From the NCBI GenBank assembly GCA_946811695.1, contig OX328126.1:7392197-7456196 (forward strand): a stretch of DNA of 64,000 nt. Direction: 5' to 3'. Origin of the DNA: Gonocerus acuteangulatus (Eukaryota; Arthropoda; Insecta; Hemiptera; Coreidae). Positions within the stretch are counted from its first letter, which is position 1. Each line of letters opens with the position of its first letter. Shown in pieces: positions 23,437 to 35,051 of this stretch. The notes beneath the pieces were generated by a model that worked only from the letters and a program-made list of their open reading frames with translations, did not search any database and was not told where the DNA came from. The translations under genes were made by a program, and so were the position numbers.

Positions 23437-23470
23437 CTGAGGAAGCTGGCAGTATGACTAGCGAAACGTC
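23437..23470 (+). ncRNA. hammerhead-ribozyme-like core, second copy
   Basis: CTGAGGA (23437-23443), stem GCTGG / CTAGC with an AGTATGA-containing loop, then GAAAC and GTC (23463-23470). GCC before and GGC after could form stem I. Compared with 639 and 41427 the core is kept and the stem sequence changed. Confidence 0.4.
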
Positions 23471-23838
23471 GGCAAAGAAGCTTGTGATACGGTCAATACC
23501 AGAAGACTATAATATTTGTGCAAATAAATTTATTTAAATAATTTATATATAAAAGTGAAAATAACCTCCCCCCACACGGTATGCAGGTTGTCCAGTCATC
23601 CGTTTATGGAAGAAAAGAATCAATTTCAGGGAGGGAAATCCCAGAAACTTTTGGTTGACAAAAAAAATTCTTGTTTAAACATTTGTGGAAAGGAAGTGAG
23701 AACTTAAAGATTATACCGCTATATTGTTCACAAAAATATATTTCGAGAGGAGATTGAAAAATAAGGAAGAGATAAGTTGAAAACGACATGTCAAATTGAT
23801 AAGACTACTGATAAGAAGAGTAGCTACTACTTGAGGAT
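23471..23838. other. no recognisable gene
   Basis: AT-rich; probably remainder of the element that carries the hammerhead-like motif, but no coding sequence is visible. Confidence 0.35.
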
Positions 23839-24790
23839 AGAGAAACGGATACAAGACATGGGATTTGGATTACAGATCATCCTCATTAACATATTTCATA
23901 CATCTGTGAGCTGTGTTAGTACGGATCGACTAAAGTAGCTTTTCCATTAGGTTGGTCTAGAGAAACGGATACAAGACATGGGATTTGGATAACAGATCAT
24001 CCTCATTAACATATTTCATACATCTGTGAGCTGTGTTAGTATGGATCGACTAAAGTAGCTTTACCATTAGGTTGGTCTAGAGAAACGGATACAAGACATG
24101 GGATTTGGATTACAGATCATCCTCATTAACATATTTCATACATCTGTGAGCTGTGTTAGTATGGATCGACTAAAGTAGCTTTACCATTAGGTTGGTCTAG
24201 AGAAACGGATACAAGACATGGGATTTGGATAACAGATCATCCTCATTAACATATTTCATACATCTGTGAGCTGTGTTAGTATGGATCGACTAAAGTAGCT
24301 TTACCATTAGGTTGGTCTAGAGAAACGGATACAAGACATGGGATTTGGATTACAGATCATCCTCATTAACATATTTCATACATCTGTGAGCTACGGATCG
24401 ACTAAAGTAGCTTTACCATTAGGTTGGTCTAGAGAAACGGATACAAGACATGGGATTTGGATTACAGATCATCCTCATTAACATATTTCATACATCTGTG
24501 AGCTGTGTTAGTATGGATCGACTAAAGTAGCTTTTCCATTAGGTTGGTCTAGAGAAACGGATACAAGACATGGGATTTGGATAACAGATCATCCTCATTA
24601 ACATATTTCATACATCTGTGAGCTGTGTTAGTATGGATCGACTAAAGTAGCTTTATCATTAGGTTGGTCTAGAGAAACGGATACAAGACATGGGATTTGG
24701 ATTACAGATCATCCTCATTAACATATTTCATACATCTGTGAGCTGTGTTAGTATGGATCGACTAAAGTAGCTTTTCCATTAGGTTGGTCT
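23839..24790. repeat. 120-bp tandem array, 8 units
   Basis: Unit begins agagaaacggatacaagaca and ends taggttggtct. Units 1-4 and 6-8 are 120 bp, unit 5 (24319) has an 8-bp deletion at gagctacgg. A T/A site in ttggatTacag follows T,A,T,A,T,T,A,T, so dimers were amplified and then broken by the short unit. Confidence 0.97.
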
Positions 24791-25183
24791 ATCGCTGTGG
24801 TTATCTATTCCATCGACTTTGTCATGGAAATAGGACTGGGTGGGGATCTGAATACAGGAAAGTGGAGCCGGGTTATACAAAGGTTGTCAGCCTTCCTAAA
24901 CAGCCTTGGCGGGGAAATGTTTTCAGAGAGTCCGTAGATGAAAAAAAAATTCTTCCTGCAAGTGGAACTCCAACCCGCATCTTCTTAGCTGTAAGATTGG
25001 GGCAGGCTATCCACCCTCTCGGAATCCCACGTATTAGTACACATTTTTGTTATACGGTGCTAGTTTTGCCGTGCAGGAAACACCACAAAACTATGGTGTT
25101 CTATCGCGCTTGAACTAACATTTTTTTTTTTTATACCTAAATATTTGTAGAAAACTGTTCTAATGTTAGTTTTCCATGTTATT
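24791..25183. other. no recognisable gene
   Basis: A GTG-initiated frame of ~109 codons (24784-25113) overlaps the last array unit and has no familiar motif. Confidence 0.4.
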
Positions 25184-25194
25184 AATAGTTCTGA

Positions 25195-25385
25195 GGAGGC
25201 CTGGTGACCACGAGCGTTAAGGCGTGAACACTCCGTGCCAAAGGGTCGTGGGTTCGATTCCGCCTATTAGAAAAAAGAAAAGGCATCAGCCCTATGCTGG
25301 ATAGAAAAGGGTGGTAACCTATAGATAACCCGTCCTAAAATTCGTAGTTAATAATAAATTGACGTTAAAATTTAATAATAATAAT
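25195..25385 (+). mobile_element. SINE3, complete, with 11-bp target duplication
   Basis: Head GGAGGCCTGGTGACCACGAG, then GTTAAGGCG and B box GGGTTCGATTCC: a Ser/Leu-type tRNA-like pol III promoter. The body contains AAAAGGGTGGTAACC and TATAGATA, ending in a TAA/AAT microsatellite. AATAGTTCTGA stands on both sides (25184-25194 and 25386-25396). The intact duplication shows it moved recently and by target-primed reverse transcription. Confidence 0.9.
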
Positions 25386-25518
25386 AATAGTTCTGATTTC
25401 AAAACATATATTTATTGACCGTTTTCTCACGAGTATGGATCTCACAGTTTTTAGTGAAAAATAAAACAATATTTTATACCACTTATTTTATTCCTGAAAA
25501 TCTTTAAAGGTCTTAAAC

Positions 25519-25520
<2 letters not shown>

Positions 25521-25593
<73 letters not shown>
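25521..25593. repeat. uninterrupted T73 tract
   Basis: 73 consecutive T. Could be the tail of a reversed retroposon; the flanks (cttaaacgg and gtatgtacc) do not show which. Confidence 0.95.
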
Positions 25594-25594
<1 letters not shown>

Positions 25595-25744
25595 TATGTA
25601 CCATGAAATTGGTTCATTCAGGTTGTGAAGATATTTGTCTAAAAACTCAATTATCCTTAATTTATTTGGAGCAGGTGGGAAAAAAACTGTACTTAGCTGT
25701 GGTCTCGACTGACGCAAAATGGCGCCTAACGACTTATTATTTTC

Positions 25745-26283
25745 AAAAAAAAAGTCTACAGCCTCTACATATTAACCGATTTCAATGCATTTTTTTTTTT
25801 TTTAAATGAAAGCTAATACCATTTAGAACAACTTTGTCTAGTCACTTTTTTGTTTCCCTTGTTTATTAAATTACACGGAATGATGTTTATAACCTTCCAG
25901 TGCTTATAACCTTCCAGCTACCTTTCTTATAAATTATTTTAAAGTATGAATACTAATGCTTCTCTTATCGTAGTGTATCAGTTATAAATTAACTGTTACA
26001 CTAAGATTTATTTTTTCGGGACTAATATACTTCCGGAAGATTGATTGACCTCTCAACTCCACCTTCATACCTCCAACATTCAACCTAATCCAAGGTTTCT
26101 ATGCTTATTAGGTGATTTTTCATAAATTAATCACTCATTTTCACTTCACGACGAGGTCATTACTGACGAGCTGTGACTAAATCGGATCGGAACCAATGTA
26201 GGCACTCACGTCGGCCTTTGTCGGTAAGACGATATCGGATTGGATCGGATCGGGATAAATACGGATCCAATGTAGGTGCAGCC
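25745..26283 (+). repeat. dispersed repeat I, copy 1
   Basis: From about 25880 the sequence matches 37182-37589 at high identity in the same orientation (for example ggaagattgattg and gacgatatcgga). The first part, 25745-25875, also matches 21590-21720. It ends in a GC-richer block with repeated atcggatcgg words. Probably pieces of one unclassified element. No coding frame. Confidence 0.7.
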
Positions 26284-26883
26284 TTATTCACTTCTACTTG
26301 TATCGTTTACTAATACTTCTCACTTGTCAGTAAAAAAACAACCCGTTAGGTACAAGTGCTTAGTCAAGAAGCACTAAAGGCAAGTCCTAAACTATGTGAC
26401 CCATTATTTAAAACCCGATATGGCCGTTGGCTTAGTAGAAACCTATTTCCATTCCGCTTTGCACACTGAACGTTACAGAAATAAATCATAAACGGAAAAG
26501 AAAGCTGCGTGTGTATGACTTTGAAAATGTAAAGAACCAACATGAAATGAAACGCCACTCAGGCAATTCCGAAATAAGCGTGCCTTTAAAAGCTTTCTAG
26601 AGAAGGAAGATTTTATTTATAGTAACATTCTCCATTGCTGTTCTTTTATAGCTTCAACAGTCTGCAATTCATTCTGAATTATGCTCCAAGCATGATAGCA
26701 AGAAAATGAATATGCTAAATTTTTGCTCTATAAAAAACCTCCGACTCATAGGAAATGCTTCATCATGGCTTGTTTTCTTTAATATTAATCACATCCAGTG
26801 TGATATGGAAAGCTTTCGATAGAAACATTTAATATTTTTTCGTTTAAGCCTACATTTGTTTTTGTTTTATAATTTTACATTTT
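26284..26883. other. no recognisable gene
   Basis: Near 26735 lies cctccgactcataggaaatg, a decayed reversed family A 3' end. Nothing else is clear. Confidence 0.4.
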
Positions 26884-27044
26884 TAGCGCGGTTCCTCCCT
26901 CCCCCCTAGGGAGGAACCCTCCCTCCCCCATAGGGAGGAACCCCGCTTATAAGGTTGATCTCATGACGCAATCCGGAAGTGCCGACTAGAAAATTTTGCG
27001 TTTCAGAACCCCTAGAGACCGAAAATGATGGTGGTTAAAATTTG

Positions 27045-27095
<51 letters not shown>

Positions 27096-28281
27096 ATATT
27101 TGTCTGTTCGCTCTCTAGGTCGAAAACGAATGGTCGGATTTTGATGAAATTTGGTACAAAAATCTTTCATCTAATTTAAAAGGTCATGTTCATTAACCAG
27201 CAGAATCCGCCCACTGGAAGATGGCGTTTGGGGCGAAATTCGCGCAAAAAAAATCGTAACGCTTACGTTTTTGAGTTTATGTGCTTCCAGGCACTTCTTT
27301 TATAGGTTTCTTAACATAGGAAAACGAATGAAACCATTTTTAAGGCGATATCTGTAATCGTTGTGGAATCAATGTTTTCGCATGTCATTATTTTATTGTG
27401 GGTACTTAAAATCGCGGGATTCAATTGAAATTTTTTCTACATCTTGGAAATTAATCCCAACTGAGATGATTCAATTTTGGTTATATTTGGAGTTCAGGAA
27501 GTATGCGGGAAAAAAAATATTTTATTAATAGACATGAAAAGTTTTCGGATCTTCATACGTTTTTCGTAAATATCTCGATAACGGTTGGGAAATCGTGGTA
27601 AGTGGAAGGCAACCATTCGAATGCTTACTAAATTCTCTACAAAAAAGATTGTGAAGCATTATTCGATTGGACAAAGTCAATCAGAGATATAAGCGCTTAA
27701 AACTTAAAAAGTGTTTTTCTATTTGTTTATCTCACTTTTTAATTGGTTGTTTTTTGTTTAAAATAAGCTAAGAAACGGTAAAAGGTATAGGTAATACGTT
27801 TGGAATAGCTGTGGAAATCAAGATGGCTGTGGCTAACCATGATGGCGCATACATAGGTTTGTTTTGAATTCTCCTATCTATATAACCTTCCTCCTGCTAC
27901 AACTGAAGTTATCTTTATTTCTTATTTTATAGAAAGATTTAACCCACGAGAGAATGAACTTTTATTTGCCATGAAGCACATATTTACAGTTGATTATTAC
28001 AGTGCAAGGAATTTGCTAGTAAAACAAGGAACTTAAAATGACAACGAATTTTCGGTTGTTTGGAATAGAGCCTGCTGAGCAGTATTCGTAGAGTGAGTAC
28101 GTTTTTAGTACATAATTGTATTGACTTATTCAGCCTTCCTCAAGAATGAGGATTAAGAATTATCCGCTTCTGTGTAAGTTGGGTATTGTCAGTTTCCTGT
28201 TATTTGTGATGCCTAATCTACTCCACTTCTTCAAGATATATGGAACCGCGCTAAGATGACGCAGTTCCTGCGAGTCGGACG
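26884..28281 (+). mobile_element. Helentron-like element family A, full length
   Basis: Starts TAGCGCGGTTCCTCCCTCCC after a T-run; the 5' hairpin pairs GGTTCCTCCCT with AGGGAGGAACC and its second half is duplicated. Family phrases follow in order, including a TA tract (27045-27100). It ends GGAACCGCGCTAAGATGACG, hairpin CGCAG-TTC-CTGCG, AGTCGGAC, then T-run. GCGCGGTTCC at the start is inverted as GGAACCGCGC before the final hairpin. There is no transposase or Rep gene. Confidence 0.65.
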
Positions 28282-28608
28282 TTTTTAAATAAAGTTTTAG
28301 ACTTTTATTTTTAATTTGTATATACGACTAAATTTGTTTGTTATTCTTAAGAGACAAAATTCCAAAATAATGTATTTTTGTATTTCATTCAATGTGACAA
28401 AACCAACGCTTCATAAACTTCTTTCTCCACTTTCTCTAATTGATATGTCCCCATAAAAAATATACTTCTGGATTTGAAATTCATCACTCATAAAAAAAAA
28501 AAAAAAAATTGTTCTACCATTTACCATGAATTTGCAGCAATTTTCGATATATTTATTAAATTCATAAAGAGATGCAAGACCAAGCTTGCGACCCCGCTTG
28601 TCCTATGG
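28282..28608. other. no recognisable gene
   Basis: AT-rich, A-run at 28492-28507. Confidence 0.4.
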
Positions 28609-28829
28609 TGACTATAGTGTGAGAGGTATAACTTGTCATTTGGGGAAAGCGTAGAGGGGGCTCGACGTTGCCAGTTCTACAACCCCCCAACACTAGCTCA
28701 GCCTAGGGGTGGGACTAGGAGAGGGAGGAGTGGCAACCCAGCAAGGCCGTAATTTGCTAGAGGCGCCTCCACCTTCCCCTATTCGTCCACACCCAACTGA
28801 CAAGTTATATCTCTGTTACGCTATATATC
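28609..28829. mobile_element. MITE family F
   Basis: Left end GAGAGGTATAACTTGTCATT and reversed right end CAGAGATATAACTTGTCAGT, flanked by ACTATAGTG and ATATAGCGT. The ~170-bp interior is G/C-rich compared with its surroundings (ggcgcctccacc, gggtgggactagg). Confidence 0.7.
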
Positions 28830-28959
28830 TCCAGACTTGGACAGGCACGTGGAAAAACGTTGCCAAGTATTAAGGCTCTCGTTAGGGACTGCGATGGATG
28901 TGTCCAATGGACAGGGGGGGGGGGGTTAGGTTAAGAAAAAGAAGAAAATAAAACACCAG

Positions 28960-29030
28960 ATTTTCAAAAACAGCTATATTTCGAACGTTTTGGCATCTTT
29001 CTTCAGCAAAACATGCCTGGCATATGTGAA
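28960..29030 (-). mobile_element. decayed Penelope-like terminal segment
   Basis: Reversed, this reads gctgaagaaagatgccaaaa, then cgttcgaaatatagctg, close to the sequence around 41427-41475 (ctgacgaagg.. gaaacgtccgaaatatag). The GAAAC core is broken (CAAAAC), so this copy is dead. Confidence 0.35.
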
Positions 29031-29636
29031 GCTCACGATCCCTTTTAAGTGACCTTGGTGCAAAATCAATTTCCTATAGCGTAACTTCCGTTGCATTTTT
29101 GCGATACAAGTGACGCAAAATTTAGACCCCCAGCAATATGAAGTATTCGTGTCAATAAGAAAGAAATAAGTGATACCGTAAGCTGACTAGACAGTGTGGC
29201 GGAGAGCAGTCCGTGGGGTGACTGGCCTCCTATTGTACTTGTGTCAATACAAGCAACACCTTTTGTGTTGTATGTCTTGTGTTGTTGCATGTCACATCAA
29301 CACCTTCTTCAATATCTCCCTCTCTTCAGCTTGTCAGAGGGTGTAAACAACGCTATCAGATTCCATCTTGAGGCGATCTAATAAGGAAAAGGGCAGAAGA
29401 TTGTTGAAACGGATCTTCAGAACCTTGGACATTTGGTGGAAGACTGGATAATGATTTATCAATTTAAGAAAATGTATTTTACCAGGGTTATAAAACGTCA
29501 TAATTGTTGATATTAATTTAAAATATATGAATATCTGAAGTTTCCCGAAACATAACACCGAAATATTTTATTTAAAAACCTAATTAATGGTGTTGCTATA
29601 AACATAGCAAATGTATTTCACATTTATAGCACCCTT
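29031..29636. other. no recognisable gene
   Basis: Two overlapping frames of 61-74 codons near 29066-29381 have no familiar motif. Nothing else is clear. Confidence 0.4.
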
Positions 29637-31163
29637 CATGGGCACAAACCCCGGTTATGACGCCGCACAGTGGTCAAAAATAGTCAAATAGCGCTCAAAA
29701 CTTGATTTTTTTTAAGTATTTTCTCCGAACATTTTGGCCTTAAATATATGTTAATGTCCTCTTGAGAGTGTAATTTCTTGAGTTTTAGCCCCCCACCGAT
29801 GATTGCAGGACGGTGGTTAATCATTGAAGTATAAGAAACGAAGAAAATTCCCAAATCCTCATGTACCAAAATCGTTCCTGCAACTCTACTTGTTCAGACC
29901 GATAAGGTTGACGGATTTTTTTTCTTGTTTTAATGGGATGTTCGAAGGGCAAAAAAATATTTTTTTATTTTTAGACTCGTCGACGTGGACGGGGATACTT
30001 AAAAAGTAGAAAAATTACACGTATCAAATTTCATTTTGTCTTATACTTTTTGCGTCTCTCTAATTTTGGGCTTACATTTCCAGTAGACATGTATAGAAAG
30101 AGCCCAGACCGAAATTGGCTGCATAAATTTGCCTATTTCGGTGCTAGACGTGAACGAACTCGGTAAGACAGACGCGCGTTATCTCTATTGAAACATTCGA
30201 ATCAAATCGAAGATGGATTTTTTTTTTGCAGTACTCAAGTCAGTGTTGACTGCAAAAAATGTCTGAAGTGATCCGAGTGAAAAATCGTGTCCTACTTGAA
30301 ATATTTAATTTCAGGTTTCTAAATCAACAATATCACATGTTATTGAGTTTTGAGCGCATTTGGGCGGTTTTTGACCACTGTGCGCCGGACCGATGACACA
30401 AAACAGAAGTGCCGACCAAACAATTTCACATTTCAGAACCCATAAATCACGAAAAAAAAGGTGGTTTAAAGTTGTATGCATATATTTGTCTGTGTGTTCA
30501 ATAGCTGCCCCGCAAATGACCCGGCGTTCATGAAATGCGGTACAAAAATGCCTCGCAAGATTTAAAAGGTCAAGCTCGTTAACCAGCAGAATCCGACTAC
30601 CGGAACACTGTTTTTTCGGTTAAATTCGAGCAAAAAAATAACGATTACGGTTTTGCTTCATTAATAATTTGACACATTTTTATAAATAATTGGAGAATCA
30701 AATTAAACCATTTGTAATGCTATATCTATAACTTCTAGAAAAATGGAAATAAAAATACTTTCCTTGCGATTTTCTTAAAAATCTTGAAACCTATTGATAA
30801 ATCGTGGGGATCATTAGGCATCTTAACTTAATCTAAGGCATCTTGACATCTTAAGTTAATAAAGTTCCATAAAAAAAAACTGTTCCAATGCATTTTTAAT
30901 AGAACGACCTTACTGGGAGTGTCCATTTCGTTCTTTTGAACGGGTTTTGTCGTAGTTTGCCTCCGTTTTCGTAGGTTTGTTCTTTTTTAATTGCATTTAA
31001 CAGTAAAATGAATATTTTAGTAAAATTAGGTGTTAAGTAAATCAGAAATTAAGTTTAGAAGGCGGAGTAAGTAATCCCCTATTAACTTTTTCTATTATAA
31101 GCTTTCCAAATGACACAGCAATAAAAACGAAAGCGCGCTAACGCAGTTCCTGCGATTCGGACC
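29637..31163 (+). mobile_element. Helentron-like element family A, interrupted by MITE G
   Basis: The diverged 5' part (tagcacccttcatgggcac) runs to 29663 and the element resumes at 30385 with gaagtgccgacc, then ttgtctgtgtgttc and the family body. It ends GCGCTAACGCAGTTCCTGCG, then GGACC. The word ATGAC lies at both junctions (29657-29661 and 30392-30396), as expected from one insertion. Confidence 0.6.
29664..30384. mobile_element. MITE G, ~720 bp, nested in family A
   Basis: Left end CGCACAGTGGTCAAAAATAG and reversed right end CGCACAGTGGTCAAAAACCG; the match continues to GCGCTCAAAACT. Inverted ends are therefore about 35 bp. The interior contains short frames, none with a recognisable domain. 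Confidence 0.75.
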
Positions 31164-31170
31164 TTCTTGT

Positions 31171-31260
31171 TTTTTTACGGCGTATCAACCTGATGGTCAT
31201 TAGTGCTGGACTATCCATGGGTTCCCACCCCTTAATGTGGCAGGTGATTCTCCCTGGCGA
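31171..31260 (-). mobile_element. SINE2, degraded 3' part, reversed
   Basis: tttttacggcgtatcaacct and ggtcattagtgctgga correspond to tttttacggcgcatctacat and ggtcattagcgccga in the SINE2 at 42600. The tRNA head is not present. Confidence 0.4.
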
Positions 31261-31277
31261 AAATTTCAGCTTGTTAA

Positions 31278-31675
31278 GCAGGCCATTCACGTTACAATTT
31301 GTAGTCCGAATGGTGGTTCAACTTTTGAAGCTTGATCCGATATCGAATGGTGAATGTAGGATTGTTGGAAGTCTAGTTGGACGAGTCGGATCATTTAGAG
31401 GGACGACTTGAAGGTCCGACACCCGATTGGCTACGGAGTTGGAGCGTATGTCGGATCAAAGTCGTCCAACTTAGCTCCGTCAGTGCTTGACCTTCGGGCA
31501 ACTTCGGTCTCCACTCGATACATTTTTCGGCTCATTAGTAACCTAGACAGTCGTGAAAACAGACTAGGACTAAAGTTGGATCGCTAGTTGGATAGCAAGT
31601 CGGAGCGTGAGTGGAGACGACTATCCAACTAGCAGTCCTACTAAGTCGTACTGCAAATCGGAACGTAAATTCTGC
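31278..31675 (+). mobile_element. MITE family B, copy 2
   Basis: Same ends and order as 10397-10747, but with an additional ~45-bp block (gatagcaagtcggagcgtg onward) that is present in inverted form in the copy at 4604. It is therefore closer to the ancestral form. Confidence 0.75.
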
Positions 31676-31824
31676 TCAATCATAAAATGAAAAAATAAAT
31701 CACCATTTTTTGGATGGTTTGGGGTTTACCGCTCCCGCAGTCAAAGTGTTAGAATATACTAATAAACATACAAGACCAATTGGTACATTGTCGACAGAGA
31801 TTAGGTCATTCCGTACTGACTCAC

Positions 31825-31894
31825 CAGTCATGACTACATAGTCATACACACACAGCAGACCAGTCATGACTACATAGTCATACACACAGCAGAC
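31825..31894. repeat. 36/34-bp tandem duplication with hairpin word
   Basis: cagtcatgactacatagtca is present twice in tandem, with a CA-run length difference. ATGACTA-CA-TAGTCAT can fold back. Confidence 0.85.
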
Positions 31895-32278
31895 AATGTA
31901 CACTACACTTGTACATTCATACAGCATCGTGCCTTATCATGTTGGCGCTGTACGATTATGTTGTTGTTAACTCCACACAACAATTTGTTCTTTATCTTGT
32001 GTGAACATAAATTAAATTGGTAATCTGGGAATTGACATTTTCTATGAAAACAGTTTATTAATTTACCCATTCACGTTCATTATTCGTATTTCCTTCGCAA
32101 AGAAACTCGGTAGACATTATGACCAACCAACAAGGAACATTGTTGTAGAAAAGATTAAAAGAGTTCCACTGAAAGTCGGGATTCCCATTTACTCCAGAAC
32201 AAAATTAATAAGTCAGGTGCGATTACAAATACACAAGAGCAAAGCTATGTGTTGCTGTTTTTTTTTATGTTATTTTAC

Positions 32279-33209
32279 CACTTTCGCTGCTGGTGTGATT
32301 ACGGAAGGACACTAGCGATCCTACCCTCGTACGAGTGTACCTTCGGAAGGACACTCCTCCATTACTTTTCCCTTTAGATTCATAAGGCTAGTAAATGGAG
32401 GGGATTCACTTTTACAGCTCCAGGTAAAGACAGTTGTCTTCAGTATTGTTTGGGCTTTCCAACAGTGTTTTCCGTTTTCAAATCGGGTGACTGGAAGATT
32501 TTTTTATGATTATTTTATGAAAATAATGTCTATATGAAAAATTCACCCAAAAATTGCACCCGATACTGAGGTATTCCCAAACAATGACAGCCGCAGCGAA
32601 AGTGTTAATTGCACCCGATACTGAGGTATTCCCAAACAATGACAGCCGCAGCGAAAGTGTTAATTGCACCCGATACTGAGGTATTCCCAAACAATGACAG
32701 CCGCAGCGAAAGTGTTAATTGCACCCGATACTGAGGTATTCCCAAACAATGACAGCCGCAGCGAAAGTGTTAATTGCACCCGATACTGAGGTATTCCCAA
32801 ACAATGACAGCCGCAGCGAAAGTGTTAATTGCACCCGATACTGAGGTATTCCCAAACAATGACAGCCGCAGCGAAAGTGTTAATTGCACCCGATACTGAG
32901 GTATTCCCAAACAATGACAGCCGCAGCGAAAGTGTTAATTGCACCCGATACTGAGGTATTCCCAAACAATGACAGCCGCAGCGAAAGTGTTAATTGCACC
33001 CGATACTGAGGTATTCCCAAACAATGACAGCCGCAGCGAAAGTGTTAATTGCACCCGATACTGAGGTATTCCCAAACAATGACAGCCGCAGCGAAAGTGT
33101 TAATTGCACCCGATACTGAGGTATTCCCAAACAATGACAGCCGCAGCGAAAGTGTTAATTGCACCCGATACTGAGGTATTCCCAAACAATGACAGCCGCA
33201 GCGAAAGTG
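32279..33209. mobile_element. TTAA-target (piggyBac-like) MITE, copy 1, with 55-bp array
   Basis: Left end CACTTTCGCTGCTGGTGTGA after TTAC (32275-32278); reversed right end CACTTTCGCTGCGGCTGTCA with TTAA outside (33210-33213). TTAC is taken as a mutated TTAA. A ~200-bp left module matches 63806-64000, where the same end starts directly after a TTAA of a satellite. No transposase frame. TTAA targets are typical of piggyBac-like elements; the family name is an inference. Confidence 0.65.
32553..33209. repeat. 55-bp tandem array, 12 units
   Basis: Unit attgcacccgatactgaggt ... gcagcgaaagtgtta, period 55. Units are virtually identical. Every unit ends in the element's right terminus (GCAGCGAAAGTG) directly followed by TTAA, so the array looks like stacked right ends separated by the target tetranucleotide. 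Confidence 0.97.
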
Positions 33210-33484
33210 TTAAGGATATTGACCAGGTGCTTAGTTATACATCTCCTGCGTGACGGACTTTTTCTTTATAGATCATCAAATTTAAAAAGGAAGAGTCAGG
33301 GGTGACAGACAAATGTGAAACTTTTTCTTTGCGGCGGGAGGGTCTGTGTTAAGAATTGCGCACCCTAGGAAGCAGCTTTCTAATAAAATATTTACAGAAG
33401 TGCATAGGTAACCTTTGACGGGCCGTTCCGGAAAATGTCTTCGCATAGTATGTCCTTCAAATAAATATATTATATTATATAATA

Positions 33485-33780
33485 GGGGCGAGGTTAGCTC
33501 AATGGTAGAGCACTTGATTTGGACGGACCTGAGTTCAAAACACGCGCTCGCATTAAAGATTTTTATATTCTAGTGTCGTTGTTCGAGGGTTGGATTTGGG
33601 GTTTCCCTCAGACCTTCCCTAGGTCTTTTAATTTATTTATTAATGGGTAACAGTCAAAGAGATAATCAGGCTGCCGGGACATAGTTCCAACCACTCTATC
33701 TCCCTACTGTGCCGTTTGGTACTGTACCTCTACAGTATCTGCCGTTGTGACCTCTTAGGGGACTGTTTATTTTCTGATAT
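33485..33780 (+). mobile_element. SINE1, copy
   Basis: Head GGGGCGAGGTTAGCTCAATG with A box; B-box region gagttcaaaacac. Body gttcgagggttggatttggg and end tacctctacagtatctgccg. The anticodon region is shortened compared with 12660. Confidence 0.75.
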
Positions 33781-33814
33781 TATAATATATAAATTGTACC
33801 ATTCATTTATAAGT

Positions 33815-33962
33815 AACAAAGACTTATAGGACGAGTTACCTATAGGTTGACAACCTTTTCCAGGATGCAGAAATGCATTTTCTTCATCTATTTTTAAGAA
33901 AATTTACCCTCCCTAGTGGAAATTGAACCCACGACCTTAGTCAAGTGAGTGCTGTCGCTTTC
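33815..33962 (-). mobile_element. SINE3, diverged, reversed
   Basis: ggacgagttacctataggtt and gacaaccttttccagg correspond to the SINE3 body; tagtggaaattgaacccacg is the reversed B box region. The 5' tip of the head is lost. Confidence 0.6.
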
Positions 33963-34289
33963 TCTATAAATGTATATTTTCAAATAATTACTTCCTGATT
34001 GGAGCACTATATTCCTTAATGATTTGAGATTCCAATCAATGGAATCTCAAAGAATCGCTTGTGTTGCTTGCAAAACTCCTCAAAGACTTACAGATGTTGA
34101 CGCCTAAGTGTGTCACTTTGACTGACGCTATCTCGAATGTTTGATCTGGCCACCTCTGACAGTTTTCAGCAGTTCCTATACGATAGTTGCAACACATAGT
34201 TGCAACACGATATCAACACGATAGTTGATCTCCCATAGCAACATCTGTAAGCTTATAGTCAATTATCAGAAGTCAAGGAATATTTGAGT
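33963..34289. other. no recognisable gene
   Basis: A palindromic word gagattccaatcaatggaatctc (about 34027-34049) and three gttgcaacac/gatatcaacacg-type words near 34180-34230 are present. No gene. Confidence 0.4.
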
Positions 34290-34957
34290 TTCGGCTAATA
34301 AAAACATCAAGGTTTTTTCCGAAAATCCCACTAGGTTGTTTTTCTTAGCTAATTTATTTTTTGGATTGACATCGTCCCATCGAAAATCATTTCAGAACCT
34401 TTTTTGTAGAAAATGTAGTAAGCTTTCGAATGGTCAACTTCCAGTTACCATGATTTTCCAACCATTTTTCGAGATATTTGACAAAATATGTGCAACACCC
34501 AAAACTCCTCGAGACTGTTAACACTTATTTTTCTCTTAAACTTCCGTAGCTCAAAACGCCAGCAGCATTTCAAAATTTTAGTTCGGATGAATTTCAAAAA
34601 TGTAGACAATATTTCAACTGAATCCAAATATTTTATGTACCAAAGCCGAAAATTAGTTCGGAAAACTATTTGTATCCACTTTTATCGGAAACGGTTACAG
34701 ATATCGCTTTGAAAATAGTTTTATTCGTTTTCCTTCGTTAGATAACCCAAAAACAGTGTACTGTGAAGCCTTCAAACGTTTTTTTAGAATCCATGAGCAC
34801 AACGATTTTTTCGCACGAATTTCGCTCATAAAAGAGTGTTCCGGTAGGCGGATTTTGCTGATTAATGAACTCGACGTTTTTTAAATTTGACAAAGCAATT
34901 TTGTACCGAATTTCAAAAAAATCGGACCATTTTAGAGCATGCGAGGGAGCAGACATA

Positions 34958-34966
<9 letters not shown>

Positions 34967-35026
<60 letters not shown>

Positions 35027-35051
35027 AAGCTAATAGGTTTTGGCCAAATAA

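Larger units (their letters stand above)
32100..33262 (+). mobile_element. family A' Helentron-like element, interrupted by a TTAA-flanked MITE
   Basis: tttactccagaacaaaatta (about 32188) echoes the tttactccggacccaaatta blocks of the A' element at 1630. After the MITE, ggtgcttagttatac and the hairpin ctcctgcgtgacggactttt give the A' 3' end. The 5' end is not found. Confidence 0.5.

Noticed and set aside
24784..25113. 109-codon frame
   Set aside because: Starts with GTG within a satellite unit; no recognisable motif.
25451..25717. Lysine-rich minus frame
   Set aside because: Product of the T73 run.
28915..28926. G-run as a possible quadruplex-forming element
   Set aside because: A single G12 run without partner runs nearby; more likely slippage.
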